A stretch of DNA of 64,000 bases from Brachionus plicatilis (GCA_010279815.1 QEOQ01000204.1:1365561-1429560), one strand, 5' to 3'. Counted from the first letter of the stretch, positions 50,139 to 61,168 are shown. Numbers and translations are program-made. The notes: a model not told the origin generated them from the sequence alone.

Positions 50139-50757
50139 TGGGGCTGAAAAGAAGGCTATCGTCTTTCGGAACTGCCCAGGGTATACACCCAAATTATATT
50201 TTTTTATTATTATTATTATATTTTTAGTTCAGTGCAATTTGAAGAGTTCGTGAGGTGTTGGGTGACCCTGTTGAAGAGTTAGACATAGTTTATGATTGTT
50301 CGGACACTGAGCCTGAAAGTGGTTCTAGTACAAATTCAGAATCAGTGGGATGTTTAGTTGATTTTAATGATGTTAAGGAAACAGATAATGTAAATTTGGT
50401 AAAGGTCAGTGAGATTAGTCATGTATGTGAATCCAATCAATTATGTGAAGATGAAATTACAATCGAGGCTTCATGTGGTTCATCTAGCAAAACCCTTGCA
50501 AAAGATTTGACTGACGATGAATCAGATTGTGATGTTTCTTTTATGCAAGACAAGTTTGATGACTTAAATATCGCTACAGCAAAGAAAAAAATAAAATTTA
50601 TGAAAAATTGACAAACGTTTCACCCAAATGCTCAACATCCACTATGGAATTAGTAAAGAAGAATTTAAGTGGAAAAAAAATTCAATCCTGTGCGATTTAT
50701 GTGGTGAGTACAAAGAGGGTGAGTTGGGAATTAAAATTCGTAAAAGCAGAAAACATA
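50139..50757 (+). pseudogene. N-terminal relic of the hAT transposase (acidic region plus BED-type zinc finger)
   Basis: After MGLKRRLSSFGTAQ a 118-codon acidic Ser/Asp/Glu-rich frame (50255-50611) is followed, one frame over, by EEFKWKKNSILCDLCGEYKE and GIKIRKSRKH. The W...C-x-x-C...H arrangement is that of BED zinc fingers, the DNA-binding domain at the N terminus of hAT transposases. The TA-flanked element is inserted immediately after the finger, and no catalytic RNase H-like domain follows. Frame changes could be introns or mutations. Confidence 0.6.
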
Positions 50758-53344
50758 TGGTAACCTAGTCTGAAGGGGTTATGGGTTAATAGGGTGAACG
50801 AATTTGAAAAACCCCTATATCTCCTTCATTTTTAAAGCTACTACCTAAAAAAATATCTTGATATGTAGAACTCGAGGAGAGAAATCGAATGATATGTGTG
50901 AAATATTTAAAAAAAAAATCGTTATATGCTTTTTTTTCTCTTAAAGTTCGACTAGGCCTAATGAGGTGAAAAAGCCTCGAATTAGTGATCCGGGAGAAGG
51001 GTGCTTTAAGGCCCTAGGTAATACTTAAGCTCTAACCTATTTCGCTTGTTAGATTCAGCACATGCTAAAGTATCTAAGATAATTTTTTTAGAATTTTAGG
51101 AAATGTCCTTAGGGCTTCATCTAATGGGTTTTTTTTTAGGGCTTAAAAGGTTAAATAGATTTAAACCTATAACGTAAGATGGGGTAATTATTTAATTGGT
51201 TAATTGGGGGAGAACTTTTATTTTGTGAAATTGTATGAGAACTATACATCCAAGAGAGAAACGAAGTATCATTCTAAGTAGCTAACAGGTCAAGGAATCC
51301 AGATACATAGTTTTTATTTTTCGTTTGTATACCATTCGTCTTAAAATCGATCAAGTTCGAAAAACTGGTGAAAATCAATCAAAAGTATAATTTGATTTAC
51401 GCGCGATAACTTCGATTCGAAATGAGATTTTGCAAAATTATTTAGCCATTGCTAAGACCAACTAGTAACAACTTCAAATTAAGGGACAGAAAGAAAAAAT
51501 TTTTTTTTTTGAAGCCAAATTCTAAATGGGTTATTTTTAGGGGTAAAACGGTTAAATAAGTTACCATATTTACCCCGGTTTTTAACAAAATTACCCCAAA
51601 TTTTAACCACTTTAACTCTTTTACCCCTAAAACATTTATAAGACGTTTTATTTTGTTACTATGCAAAATTTTATTTAAAAAACATATTCTTGAAGTCTAG
51701 AGAAACAAATTAGAGCGTTTTATTGAAAAATGAGTGCTAAAAAAAGTGAAGAACGACTGCAATATTTTAAATACAGCGTCAAAAAGTTTAAAAAAACACA
51801 AAAAAAAGAAATTTTTTTTGTTTCATTTCTTTAAAAAAAATGCCACGCTTTTATGAAGCTTTGTTTGCCAAGTAGAATAAAAAAGAATTAAACACTAGAA
51901 TTTGTATGTGCTGAATGCTAATAGTAAAAATTCTAAGAAAATTTTCTTGTTTAATTTCTAAAAATTGATTATTAATTCGTTTTGTTTTTAAAATTAATAT
52001 TTTTCTTATTCAATTGTTTCTAATTTATCCAAGTAGATCAATTTAATTTTTTCTTTCATTTTTACGAGTCGAAAATTAATAAAAAAAAAACAAAAATATT
52101 ACTTTATACTTCTATCTCTCTTAATTTTTTAAAAAACGGCTAATTTGGTGATGTATTGGGGTAAATGAGTGTGGTTTCGGGGAAATTGTGTGAATTTCCG
52201 GGGTAATTTGGATCAATTTAGGGGTAATCTAGTTAACCCATTTAACCAAATTAGCCCTCACATATTTAACCACTTGGTGCAATTTGGTGATTTGAAATTT
52301 TGGGGTAAATAAGGGGTTCAGATTCGTGATCCTCGAGTAGAGATCTATCCGAAAAAGCAATAAAAAAAAAATAGGTCACCCAATATGGCTATATTACGAT
52401 ATAGTCAAAAAAATCACCCAATTAGTCCAAATAAGATTCTATTTAACCCATTTAACCGAATAAGACTATAAAAATGCAGTGACGATATTTTTTAATAATT
52501 AAAAAATTGTAAAATTATTTTCTCTCTCTCACTCTCAAAAAATTTTTTTTTTAAAGCCGAGTTTTTATTTCAAACATAAAAAAAGCAAATTGCTTAAAAA
52601 TAAGCTAAAAATGTCACAGAAAAAAGAAATTCAATCTAAAAAAAAAATTATACTGTACAAAATCTAAAATACACAATCAGTGATGTAAATAGTAATAAGC
52701 AAAATAAGAACAAGAAGAGGCCAAAAATGCCAAAATAGCTAAAAAAGGAACTGGAAGAGGAAGAGGACGACCACGAAAGCTTGTTGAAAGCAAATTAACA
52801 CCAGATTAAAATGATAACTTATCAGAATCCGAAAGTGAATCAAAGATAGCTGAAGAGAAAGAAAACACGCCAAAATGGTTGTCTTGTGAAAAGTGCTCAA
52901 ATTGGGTTTTGTTTAGTTGTTTGTCAAAAGAATTTAAAAAAAAAAAACAAAAAAAGAATTTTTATGTAATGATTGTAAAGATTAACTTTTACTTTTTTTG
53001 AATTCGTTAAAACTCACCTTTGTTCTGTTTCGAATAAATTAAATTAAATGAATTAAATAATTTTATTAAAAAATTCAAAAAATTTTCTTCCTAAATGTCA
53101 AATGGGTTAAAAGGGTTAAAATTCTTTTTTTGGGGTTAAATTTCCGGCTAATTGTATACAATTTTAGGTGTAATCGGGTTAACCGCTTTAACCCTTTTCG
53201 ACCTCACATAATTAACCGCGGAGCTAAAGGGGTTACTCAAAAAATTCGGGAAAATTGGGTGACTATTTTGGAAGTTTTTGAACAAAATGGGTGCGAAATA
53301 AGCAATAAAAAAAAATATGGTCACCCGGTTAGACTAGGTTACCA
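50758..53344 (+). mobile_element. TA-flanked TIR element, copy B
   Basis: Same family as 18027-19540 in opposite orientation: TGGTAACCTAGTCT at the left, AGACTAGGTTACCA at the right, TA on both sides. It shares the long subterminal stretches and a region of GGGTTAA/TTAACCC repeats with copy A. A coding relic on the plus strand (52730-52985) has an AT-hook-like GRGRGRPRKL, an acidic stretch, and WLSCEKCSNWVLFSCLS, a treble-clef/PHD-like Cys pattern as found at the end of some Tc1/pogo-type transposases. It is about 1.2 kb longer than expected from copy A because of an inner insertion. Confidence 0.85.
51172..52400. mobile_element. Inner TIR insertion within copy B
   Basis: Copy A is continuous where copy B is interrupted (around CCTAT / TAGTCAAAAAAATCACCC). 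The interrupting ~1.2 kb begins ACGTAAGATGGGG and ends with ATTACGA, imperfectly inverted, with TA at each junction. Inside are many GGGGTAA/TTACCCC repeats similar in style to the host element, suggesting a related family. No coding relic was found. Boundaries are good to a few bases. Confidence 0.6.
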
Positions 53345-53530
53345 TAAGTAGGTTATTATATTTTATCATTTAAGTATTATTATTATTACAAACAAATGAC
53401 CATTAAGTAAATTCGAATATTTTTTTTGGAATAAAAATTTAAAATAATTTCTTTATATTTATTTGTTATTGTTAAAAAATAATTGGTCACATATTTGTTT
53501 AAAATTAGTCACAAAATTATTAAATTTTAT

Positions 53531-54561
53531 GGGCTATCCCTAAAATCCGGATCCGGACTGCCGGACATGTCGTCTAAAATCCGGACCCGAATTTCTTCTA
53601 AAATTAAAATACAGACTAACACGTTCGTTGGAAAAGGTCTTATTAAATTTTCTTCACAAATGGGCTGTTTTAATATAAAAGACGAAAACAACAATATTTT
53701 TATGGTAACGTTATATCCAAAACCAGTTTGTTCTTGTTATGAAAAAACTAATTGCTGTCATATAATTGCAGTTCAATTAAGTATTAGCTTTGTAGATGTT
53801 GCTAAAAAAATTGATAAAAATTTAAAATTGACAAAGTTAAAAGAAAAAAAAATTTAAAAAGTGGAAGAGTGAAAGCATAGATATAACTTTGATGAAGAAG
53901 AAATTGTCCGTGTAACACATAAAAAAATTGCAGCAATTAAAGACGGAATTGAATGTAAAAATAATGGAGTCGAAGAAGCAGATAATGAAGTTGATGAAGA
54001 ATTAGAAGGTGAAAATAGATATGACCAAAAACAAGAAAATAAATCATGTATTTACCCGAAAATTTTAACAAATAAACAAAAAAAATTCTCTTATTGGTTT
54101 TAAATTCAAATAATTTTGATTTCAAACAATTGATTCAAGAGAGTGATTCGATATGTAAACCTGAATATTTGGCTAGTGGTGTTGTTAATATTGACTATTC
54201 TGTTTATCAGAATTATTTTTCAGAAGATGCATATATGAATTTTAAAATTGTTATTAAAATCAAAAGACAAATTTTGACCCCTAAAAGGATAAGAAAATTT
54301 AAATTAAGCTTATTATAATTAATTTTATTTAAAACCATTAAATCAAAAAACTTTTTTATTCTTGTTTGTTTTTCTTTCAATAAATTTAAATTCGTTTTTT
54401 TTTGAAATTATCAATTTTAGCTTTATAGTCTAAAAAGGGTCGTGTCGGTATTTTAGGTAAATTGTCTAATTATAATTATAGTTTTTAGGTAAATTTTATG
54501 TCCGTGTCCGTATTTTAGACGACATGTCCGGCACTCCGGATCCGGATTTTAGGGATAGCCC
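53531..54561 (+). mobile_element. TIR element with SWIM zinc-finger transposase relic (Mutator-like)
   Basis: GGGCTATCCCTAAAATCCGG at the left is mirrored exactly at the right, and the inverted repeat continues into GACATGTCGTCTAAAATCC-like sequence. ATTTTAT flanks both ends (53524-53530, 54562-54568). An internal plus-strand frame (about 53530-53857) reads VTLYPKPVCSCYEKTNCCHI, C-x-C-x6-C-x-H, the SWIM zinc finger that follows the catalytic domain in Mutator-like transposases. An acidic frame continues after a frameshift. The catalytic domain itself is absent. It lies inside the hAT-like element. Confidence 0.75.
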
Positions 54562-55411
54562 ATTTTATCTTTTTATAAAATCATGGTTACAGTATTCACT
54601 GGTCATATGTATGTGACATGTAATGGTCCCCTAATGAGCGAAGGGAACTTGGTCACATATTTTGTGACCTCTTGGTCAAATTTTGAGGGAGATTCGAAAT
54701 TTGCTTGTTTGAATTAGTGAGTTGAAGTAGTCCCACTTGTTTACAAGTGACAGTGCATTAGTATATAAGCATTTGATATACGCATTTTCATTTACGCACT
54801 TGCCACGATGTTCTTTCGCTGGTTTATTGTGATGGTAATGCTCGTTTTGTCTATCTATCAATGCGACAGAGTTTACCAAACCTGATTCCTCAATAGAATC
54901 GCGTCCCCCTATATCAAGCTCTCCGTATTCAAGCCTCCCTCCACCAAGCTTCAGTTTGTAATTTTCCAAATTCCGCCATTTTCTCAGCTCTCTCTCTAGT
55001 TTTTATGAAACATTTATTGAACGATGTAGAGCCTTTTAAATTCTTAGAGTTTTTCAATAGTAATCGAGTTTGTGTTTCTTTGTCGCATAATTTAACCACA
55101 ATAGGAGGTGGTTTATTGTCCGCGGCTTGGTTCTTAGATTTTGCAATTCTAAGTACTCTCTTAACTTTATTGTTCGGGTTTTGGATCCCAATAACCTCCA
55201 AAATATCCGAAAAAATTTGTTCATCGTTTTTTCCGTCAACATTGTGTGTAGGGACTACATTATTCACTTTCTCTAATCTGGCTCTTAACTCTTCAAACAT
55301 TTTCTCGACTATCATCACTTCCTCATTGCTACTTATTTCGTAACTACCTTTTTTCAAAAAGTTTTTCAAAAAGATCTTTTCAATATGGTACAAGTACCAA
55401 TTCAATGTCAC

Positions 55412-56083
55412 TTTCCATCGTTATAGTACTTTGTTTTGTTATCAGTTTTGAAAATTATAATTTTTGAATCTTAAGTTAAAATTAATTAATTGTAAATTTT
55501 AATTCACATTAAAATTATTTCACCGGTAGAAGCGACCGAAGAAGCTACATTAGCTCCCAAAATATCCGTAAGCAAGCACTCAAATCTAGTGTTCTGTACC
55601 ATTAGTGGTAAATTTATGAGAATAGAAAAGGATATTCAATTTTATATTTAAAAGAAAAATATAAAAACATATAAGACATAAATATAAAAGCGTTTTTTTT
55701 TTAAATTTGGTTTTACAAATCAAAAAAACTTTTTTGCTAAAAAATTAATAAGCTTTAAACAAAACTATATTTTGCAATTGAAAATCAAAAAGAAAAATTC
55801 CCATTTTAATTTGATGATTATTAAATGATTACATTTATTTAAAATATCAAAAAAAATTTAAATCATTGCCAGAATTTTCAAATAAAAGCTTAATTTATTA
55901 CCTTTTTATATTCGGAAATAAATTAAATTACATTTAAAATTTGAATTAAAATTCAAAAAAATTTTTGGGCTTAAATTTTAACTCAAATTTAAGAACTAAT
56001 TAAATTATTCAAAAGTAAATTTAAATGCTATTTATTTACAATGCTATTTATAAAGATTTTTTATCAAAATAGAATTAAATAAT
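55412..56083. other. Intergenic, no gene seen
   Basis: AT-rich spacer between the LINE relic and the membrane protein's 3' end. Nothing recognised. Confidence 0.5.
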
Positions 56084-57232
56084 TTACCAAAACATTTTTA
56101 ATAATAAAAAACAAAAAAAAACATAATTCAAAAATGGAATTTTAATTTTTTGACAATAATTGATCGGACAAATGTTCCAACTAGCTTCCTTAGTGAGAAG
56201 AATACGAGGAGTTTTAACTTCGCAATTGGAAAATCCACTCCATCCCAGCTCGACTTTATCATACTCCTGAACCAAATACAATTTTCTATCTCCTAAACCA
56301 GGACAACTGGAAAAACAAGTTGAATTCTTGCTCATTACGGCACAGTTGTACGAAGGGTAAGCACCTGAGTCAAGATATTTTAATTGAATTATGAGCTTGA
56401 GATTATTTGAACAATCTGGGTAGACTGACTGAGCAGCAGCATCACAAATTATTTCCACTTTCAGAAATCGCAAATAATATCTTCTACAATTTGATCTGGA
56501 ACAATATGAATAAGCTAATCTTTTATTATTACTGTATAAAATGTCATATAATGTGCCAACAAAACGATATGAATAATTTGGATCCTTGACAAATTTTTCT
56601 TGCTCGATTAGCTCTATTTCAGTTTGATTGAAGAATCCCATTTTAATTGTTCCTGGATTAATGTCTTTTTTGAAAGAGGTATTTAATTTTACAAGAAGAA
56701 AAATATTCAGAATAGCTATTCCAATTAGAACTAAAATGGATACCAATAATAAAACTATTTTAACTAATTTGTACCAATTTTTGCTCAAAGTCTGGTCAGG
56801 TATAAATATCAATAAGTGGAATAAACCGATCAAAATTACCAATATTAATGTCAAGCATGCTCTAGCTTGGACTACTTGATAAAATGTATAGTTAAAACAA
56901 ACCATGTACTTGTATGTAATTGCTTCCTTGGGTATACCGAGAAAGAAAAGAGTCGCTGTCGAACTCAATAAAGAATAAAAATAGTTTTTGTTTACTATTA
57001 AAATAAACACCGAAAAAATTACAGCAACTATATTAAAAATGCCCATAACAATTACAGCTGTATAAATGCCATTGTAAGAAATAAAGCTGTCAAAAGATTT
57101 CATAGCTATTGAACCGGCGTAATTTGTTTTGGACATTACAGCGATGTCAAGTCCAAATATGGTAATGGTAAGTATTACATACAAAAAACCAATAGCAAAA
57201 TTTAATATCGAAATAAGTCGTTCTTTTTCCAT
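56084..57232 (-). CDS. Unrecognised multi-pass membrane protein
   Basis: Single open frame of 382 residues. I do not recognise a family. Hydrophobic segments at about 8-31, 57-80, 83-104, 123-145 and 158-182 suggest four or five membrane spans in the first half. Then comes a ~180-residue hydrophilic region with at least ten Cys (CSRSNCRRYY, CSSCPGLG, CPINYC), likely an extracellular disulphide-bonded domain, and a last hydrophobic stretch (FLNYVFFCFLLLKMFW) that could be a further span or an anchor signal. The layout loosely recalls tetraspanin-like or clarin-like proteins but their signatures (CCG) are absent. Probably a lineage-specific surface protein. The open frame and codon regularity make it a likely real gene. 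Confidence 0.65.
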   Translation of the reverse strand: MEKERLISILNFAIGFLYVILTITIFGLDIAVMSKTNYAGSIAMKSFDSFISYNGIYTAVIVMGIFNIVAVIFSVFILIVNKNYFYSLLSSTATLFFLGIPKEAITYKYMVCFNYTFYQVVQARACLTLILVILIGLFHLLIFIPDQTLSKNWYKLVKIVLLLVSILVLIGIAILNIFLLVKLNTSFKKDINPGTIKMGFFNQTEIELIEQEKFVKDPNYSYRFVGTLYDILYSNNKRLAYSYCSRSNCRRYYLRFLKVEIICDAAAQSVYPDCSNNLKLIIQLKYLDSGAYPSYNCAVMSKNSTCFSSCPGLGDRKLYLVQEYDKVELGWSGFSNCEVKTPRILLTKEASWNICPINYCQKIKIPFLNYVFFCFLLLKMFW

Positions 57233-58987
57233 CCTTGATATCTTGTTCTAATTTGAGATGCTAAAATTTACTTTTAGCAATTTTTCGAACTTAAATATAA
57301 TGGTTTTTTTAAAACTGAATTTCGAAATTTTTTATTTACACATTTCGAATTTCGAAATTTTTTTATTTGTACTTTTTAAATGATTAACATAGAATTAGTA
57401 AATTTTATTTTGACGATATTATTTTAAGATTCTTAATAAAGTGTTCTCACACGATTTACCTATGAATTTTAAAAATTACATTTATTAATTTGAAAGTTTT
57501 TTTAAACCATTCGAAAATCTGTCACAAGTTTTAACATAATGTAAATTTTTAAAATTTCAGTATCCAGGGAATTCAATTTTTAGTAATATTAAAAAATACT
57601 TTTTAAATCCATTTCGAATAAATATTTGATGCATAAACAAAAATTAAAATGCTTTTGATTATTGAAGTATTTAAAAATTTTAATCAAATAATATTAAATT
57701 AAAATTATTAAACGATAATATTTGACTACCTCCAGAGCTATTTTTACGTTTCCATCATTTCTCTATTAAATTAATTAAATTTTCTAAATATTATTCAAAC
57801 TATTCAGAATTTAAATTTTTTCGATAAGGAAACTTTTTGAGTGTCAAATTTAAATACAAAAAATGAAATAATTAATAAGAATAAAAAATATTTTGGTTGC
57901 TTTAAATCTATTTTTAACTAAACTATAAATAACTCTTATCATTAATTAATAAAAATCATAATTTTTTAAAACAATATTAGACCATAGCCCCAAAATAAAT
58001 CAAATATACATTTAATTCTAAAACTGAATTATAACTAGTTTAAAGATTCAATGATTTTTGAACCTATTTTTTAAAAAAAAATCTAATTTGAATGAGAAAT
58101 TCAATATAGCTTTTTTTGAAAGCCCTATTTATTTTATTTTAAATTTTATATATTTTTTACCAAGTGCTATCAAGCATTTAAATTAAATTGAAAAAAGTCA
58201 ATATTCTATTCAAATAAAAAATACATTATTTACAATGAATTAGCATATTAAGAATTAATTAAAAATATGCCTAAAATTGTTTCAACTATAAGTTTTTCAA
58301 AAAAAATTAAAATAGAAACTATAAGACCAAGTTCATTTTAATTAAAAAAAATGGGCTCCAGGATTAATTAGATATCGTATTTTTTTCATATATTTTATCA
58401 CTAGATTTCTTTTTAGATTTTGTTTTCCTATTCATACTAAGAAATTAGATTTTTTATTTATTAATGAATTTTCATTAGTTATTATTTCATTACAAAGGTG
58501 GGTTAATTTTTAAGAATTTTTAAAAAAATGTACTAAAAAAATATTTATTTATTATAACATGATTTTATTGATTCAACTGAATATTTATAACAATATCAGT
58601 TAAGAAGCTTTTTTTCTTTGAGACTAGGCCATCCTGTGATATTTTCTTATTAAGATCTTATGTTAAAAATTTAGACAAATTTATTTAAATTAAAGTTAAG
58701 ATACAAAATTTCAAGAATTTCATTCCGAGAACATTTGAAGTAATTTTTAAATAAATTAGCATTTAAATAATTAGTTCATTCCAGATTAGATAAATAATTC
58801 CTGAAACAAAACTATACAATTTCGAAAAAAAAGTTTTATAAATATAATTGGCATTTGGCAATATAAACATGTCAAAATTTCAATCCAAAATTACTCACAT
58901 TTCATTCGATATTTGAAAAATATTCAAAAATAATTAATTAATTTACTAATTAAAAAGATAAAAAAAATATTTGATTCTTTTTAAATA
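57233..58987. other. Intergenic, no gene seen
   Basis: Divergent spacer between the membrane protein and the WDR91 start. AT-rich, frequent stops in all frames. Both promoters are expected inside, but no element can be named. Confidence 0.5.
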
Positions 58988-59872
58988 ATGTCTATGGATA
59001 GTAATTACTTGATGAATTCATCTCAAAATTTAGCAAATACTGGCAATGCATCTAATCAGAGTAGCCAATTTTCAAGCCAGACTGTTTCAAATATCTCAAC
59101 TGGTACCACATCGATAAACTACATGGATGAGCTGGTAAAAGAATACTTGATTTATCGAGGCTTTAATTCTTCAATCAAATCGTTTGACTCAGATCTAAAA
59201 CAAGACAAAGATCGCTCATTTAAACCTGACAAAATTACTGATCAACTTTTATCTTATATTTACTCATTTGACTTGAGCGGCCTGATTGATTACTGGAATT
59301 ATTTGGACCAAAAATATTTTAGCCGTATTACTATAAAAATATCCAAAGCTAGTCACTATACTTTAATCAAAAGATATGAGCTTTATTTGCATAGATTGTA
59401 TGTTATAAACACCATAAAATGCGGAAAACAAGATAAAACTTTTGAATTTTTTGACAACTTGGCAAACAAACAACAGCTTCAATTTGAATGGAAAGAATGG
59501 TATTGTTTGCCATTTCTAAAAAATCCCGATGAAAATCCAAACTTTTCAATCTATTTTACTCAGAATTGGATCGATGCATTTATTGTTTCTCTACAAAATT
59601 TTTTGACAATAGTTTTTCAAAGCATTCAGTACCCGAGGCTTCTTAATTATGATGAAGATGCATTCTGGAATAAGTTAAATAGTCGTTCTAAGACTACAAA
59701 TCCCAAATTTAATGACCCAAGTTTAAATTTTGAGCATGAATATTTACAACAAGAACTCACTGACGAATTTCAAATTACTCAGAACAATTTAAACAATGGA
59801 AATGATAATAGTTTTATTAATATGATAAAAAATTTAACTTCTAATTCATCGTTGAGCTCAAGTTTTAAATAA
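58988..59872 (+). CDS. WDR91: WDR91 N-terminal region without WD40 domain
   Basis: In animals WDR91 binds Beclin-1/PI3K complexes and RAB7 and lowers PI3P during early-to-late endosome conversion; it is about 750 residues with a C-terminal WD40 propeller. This intronless frame encodes 294 residues matching only the N-terminal half: DELVKEYLIYRGFNSSIKSF (LisH-like, about 46-75), KITDQLLSYIYSFDLSGLID, YWNYLDQKYFSR, EFFDNLANKQQLQFEWKEWY, LPFLKNPDENPNFSIYFTQN and IVSLQNFLTIVFQ. It then ends in an Asn/Ser-rich tail and a stop. No WD-repeat exon was found in the next 2.6 kb. Either the family was split in this lineage, a distant exon set lies beyond what I recognised, or this is a truncated or retro-copied paralogue. 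The start ATG precedes a second in-frame Met at residue 3. Confidence 0.85.
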   Translation: MSMDSNYLMNSSQNLANTGNASNQSSQFSSQTVSNISTGTTSINYMDELVKEYLIYRGFNSSIKSFDSDLKQDKDRSFKPDKITDQLLSYIYSFDLSGLIDYWNYLDQKYFSRITIKISKASHYTLIKRYELYLHRLYVINTIKCGKQDKTFEFFDNLANKQQLQFEWKEWYCLPFLKNPDENPNFSIYFTQNWIDAFIVSLQNFLTIVFQSIQYPRLLNYDEDAFWNKLNSRSKTTNPKFNDPSLNFEHEYLQQELTDEFQITQNNLNNGNDNSFINMIKNLTSNSSLSSSFK

Positions 59873-60471
59873 AATAAACTTGATTCAAATTAATTATCAA
59901 AAATTTTGATTCATCTCTTCTTTCTCCAAAATTCAAAATAATTTAAAATAAAATTTTTTAGACATATTTTCGATTAAATTCAGACCCTTTAATATTAATA
60001 ATTTTTTTTTTTTCAATCGAATTTAGAAATCTTTATTTTTATTAAAAAAATTCAAATTTAAAATTTTCCTCTGTTTGTATTACTAAAAATTGTTTAAAAT
60101 AAAAACAGTAATAGTAAATTTTACTTTGAACATTTTTCAAGCAATTTTTAAACATTAAGATACAAAAAAAACTATTAAAAAAATTTAATTACGAAAAAAT
60201 TCACTTCCACAATACAAAGAAGGTATAAAGAAGAAAGTATTATTACCTAAACATTTCGGGAAAAGAACTATTCAAATATAACTAAGAACTTTCTGAAAAA
60301 AAATCCTTATGATTTTTAAAAGACAAAAAGTAAAGTAACCAATTTTGTTTTCAATTTAAATTTAAATAATCTTAATATTCAATTTTCGATATTTTTTTTT
60401 CGGGTTAATTCTTTGTTTTTATTAATTTTTAAATCACCTAAATTTTTTGTTCAAATTCAAATTAAAAATAT
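59873..60471. other. Intergenic, no gene seen
   Basis: WDR91 3' flank, AT-rich. It was searched specifically for WD40-like exons and none was seen. Confidence 0.5.
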
Positions 60472-60732
60472 CAAAGTTGTTTAAAAGTCCCAAAAAAAAT
60501 TCTAAGTCCAGAATTTTTTAAAATTTGCTAGATCAGACTTCATATCAAAAAATTCTTGGCTTGTCTAATGCAATAGATTTGCCATATATCAGAATTTTGT
60601 TTCAATTTTAGCATAAATTTCTTTTTCAGTATTCAAAATTTTAAAGCCTGGACTAGGACTTTTGAATGAAATTAAAAAAAAAAAGTCCGGACTTAGACTT
60701 GACTTGAGACTTGTGACTTTTAAACAACTCTG
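60472..60732. mobile_element. Short hAT-like MITE, CAGAGTTGTTTAAAAGTC family, copy 2
   Basis: The ends CAAAGTTGTTTAAAAGTC and GACTTTTAAACAACTCTG are inverted repeats. Perfect AAAAATAT octamers flank the element. The interior has paired TCCAGAATTTT / AAATTCTGGACT-like and GACTTGACTTGAGACTTGTG phrases shared with 61943-62146. Noncoding. Confidence 0.9.
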
Positions 60733-60780
60733 AAAAATATTATTAAATTTTAATTCAAAAATATTTAAATACTATATCAA

Positions 60781-60987
60781 ATACGAAACATGGATACCAA
60801 AAAGGGCCCTTCAATGGACACCCAAGGGCGATGTAAGGTAGGACGACCAGCAGTAATATGGAGGTCAACAATCACGAAAGAGCTCATCGAAATGGGAATG
60901 ACATGGGGAGAAGCAAGGGTAAAGGCAAAAGATCGACTCGAGAGGAAATCAAAATTAATGACCCTATGCTCCAAAAGGAGTAAATAA
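60781..60987 (+). pseudogene. 3' tail of a LINE reverse-transcriptase ORF (relic)
   Basis: Reads YETWIPKRALQWTPKGD in one frame and, after a one-base shift, CKVGRPAVIWRSTITKELIE, MGMTWGEARVKAKDRLE, LCSKRSK and stop. This is the well-known C-terminal end of many reverse transcriptases (ALxWTPxGxRxxGRPxxTWRR...MGxTWxEA...DR...LC). The frameshift and lack of upstream RT show a 5'-truncated dead copy. Confidence 0.85.
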
Positions 60988-61168
60988 GGAAAAAAAAATC
61001 AAATACAATATTAGATTTTCAACACTGACTTTTATATTTGTTTTGAAGAATTATTAAAAGAATTTTTTAAATTTACACATCTTGAACCAAAATTTAGATC
61101 AAAATTATAGTTAAAACTTAATGAATTATTTTTCTAAATTTTTCATTTAAACCACGGCATGAAATCGA

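Larger units (their letters stand above)
49644..54695 (+). mobile_element. 5.05-kb hAT-like DNA transposon inserted in the LINE, 8-bp target duplication
   Basis: Flanked by GAAATTTG on both sides (49636-49643, 54696-54703). Splicing out the element reconnects the LINE endonuclease in frame. Terminal inverted repeats share CTCCCTCAA near the tips, then long subterminal matches (ATGTGACCAAGTTC, GCTCATTAGGGGACCAT, CATGTCACATACATATGACCA). The left end lacks a ~22-bp piece of the right end. The octamer length and a BED-finger relic inside point to hAT. Further elements at 50758-53344 and 53531-54561 are nested in it. Confidence 0.85.
48862..55411 (-). mobile_element. Non-LTR retrotransposon (LINE) relic, ORF1-like part plus endonuclease, split by insertions
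   Basis: Read on the minus strand, 55411-54929 encodes a Lys/Arg-rich protein with KVKRVLRIAKSKNQAADNKP and RLLLKNSKNLKGSTSFNKCF, the kind of RNA-binding module seen before LINE endonucleases. The next frame (54969-54704) has CLYTNALSLVNKWDYFNSLI, the start of an apurinic-type endonuclease. After a 5-kb insertion the domain resumes with PHILLIAET, GGGVAIYVRD, EEIWCKV and IACIY. After a 336-bp insertion it continues RPPYSNYVVAIEIF and LLIAGDFNFPKISW, ending GALREL near 48870. The reverse transcriptase is missing. One stop sits where the ETW tryptophan is expected and there is a frame change near 54950, so the copy is dead. Probably jockey/CR1/L2-like. Confidence 0.85.

Noticed and set aside
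55005..55343. 112-codon plus-strand frame
   Set aside because: Antisense to the LINE RNA-binding-like ORF, which shows clear charge patterning.
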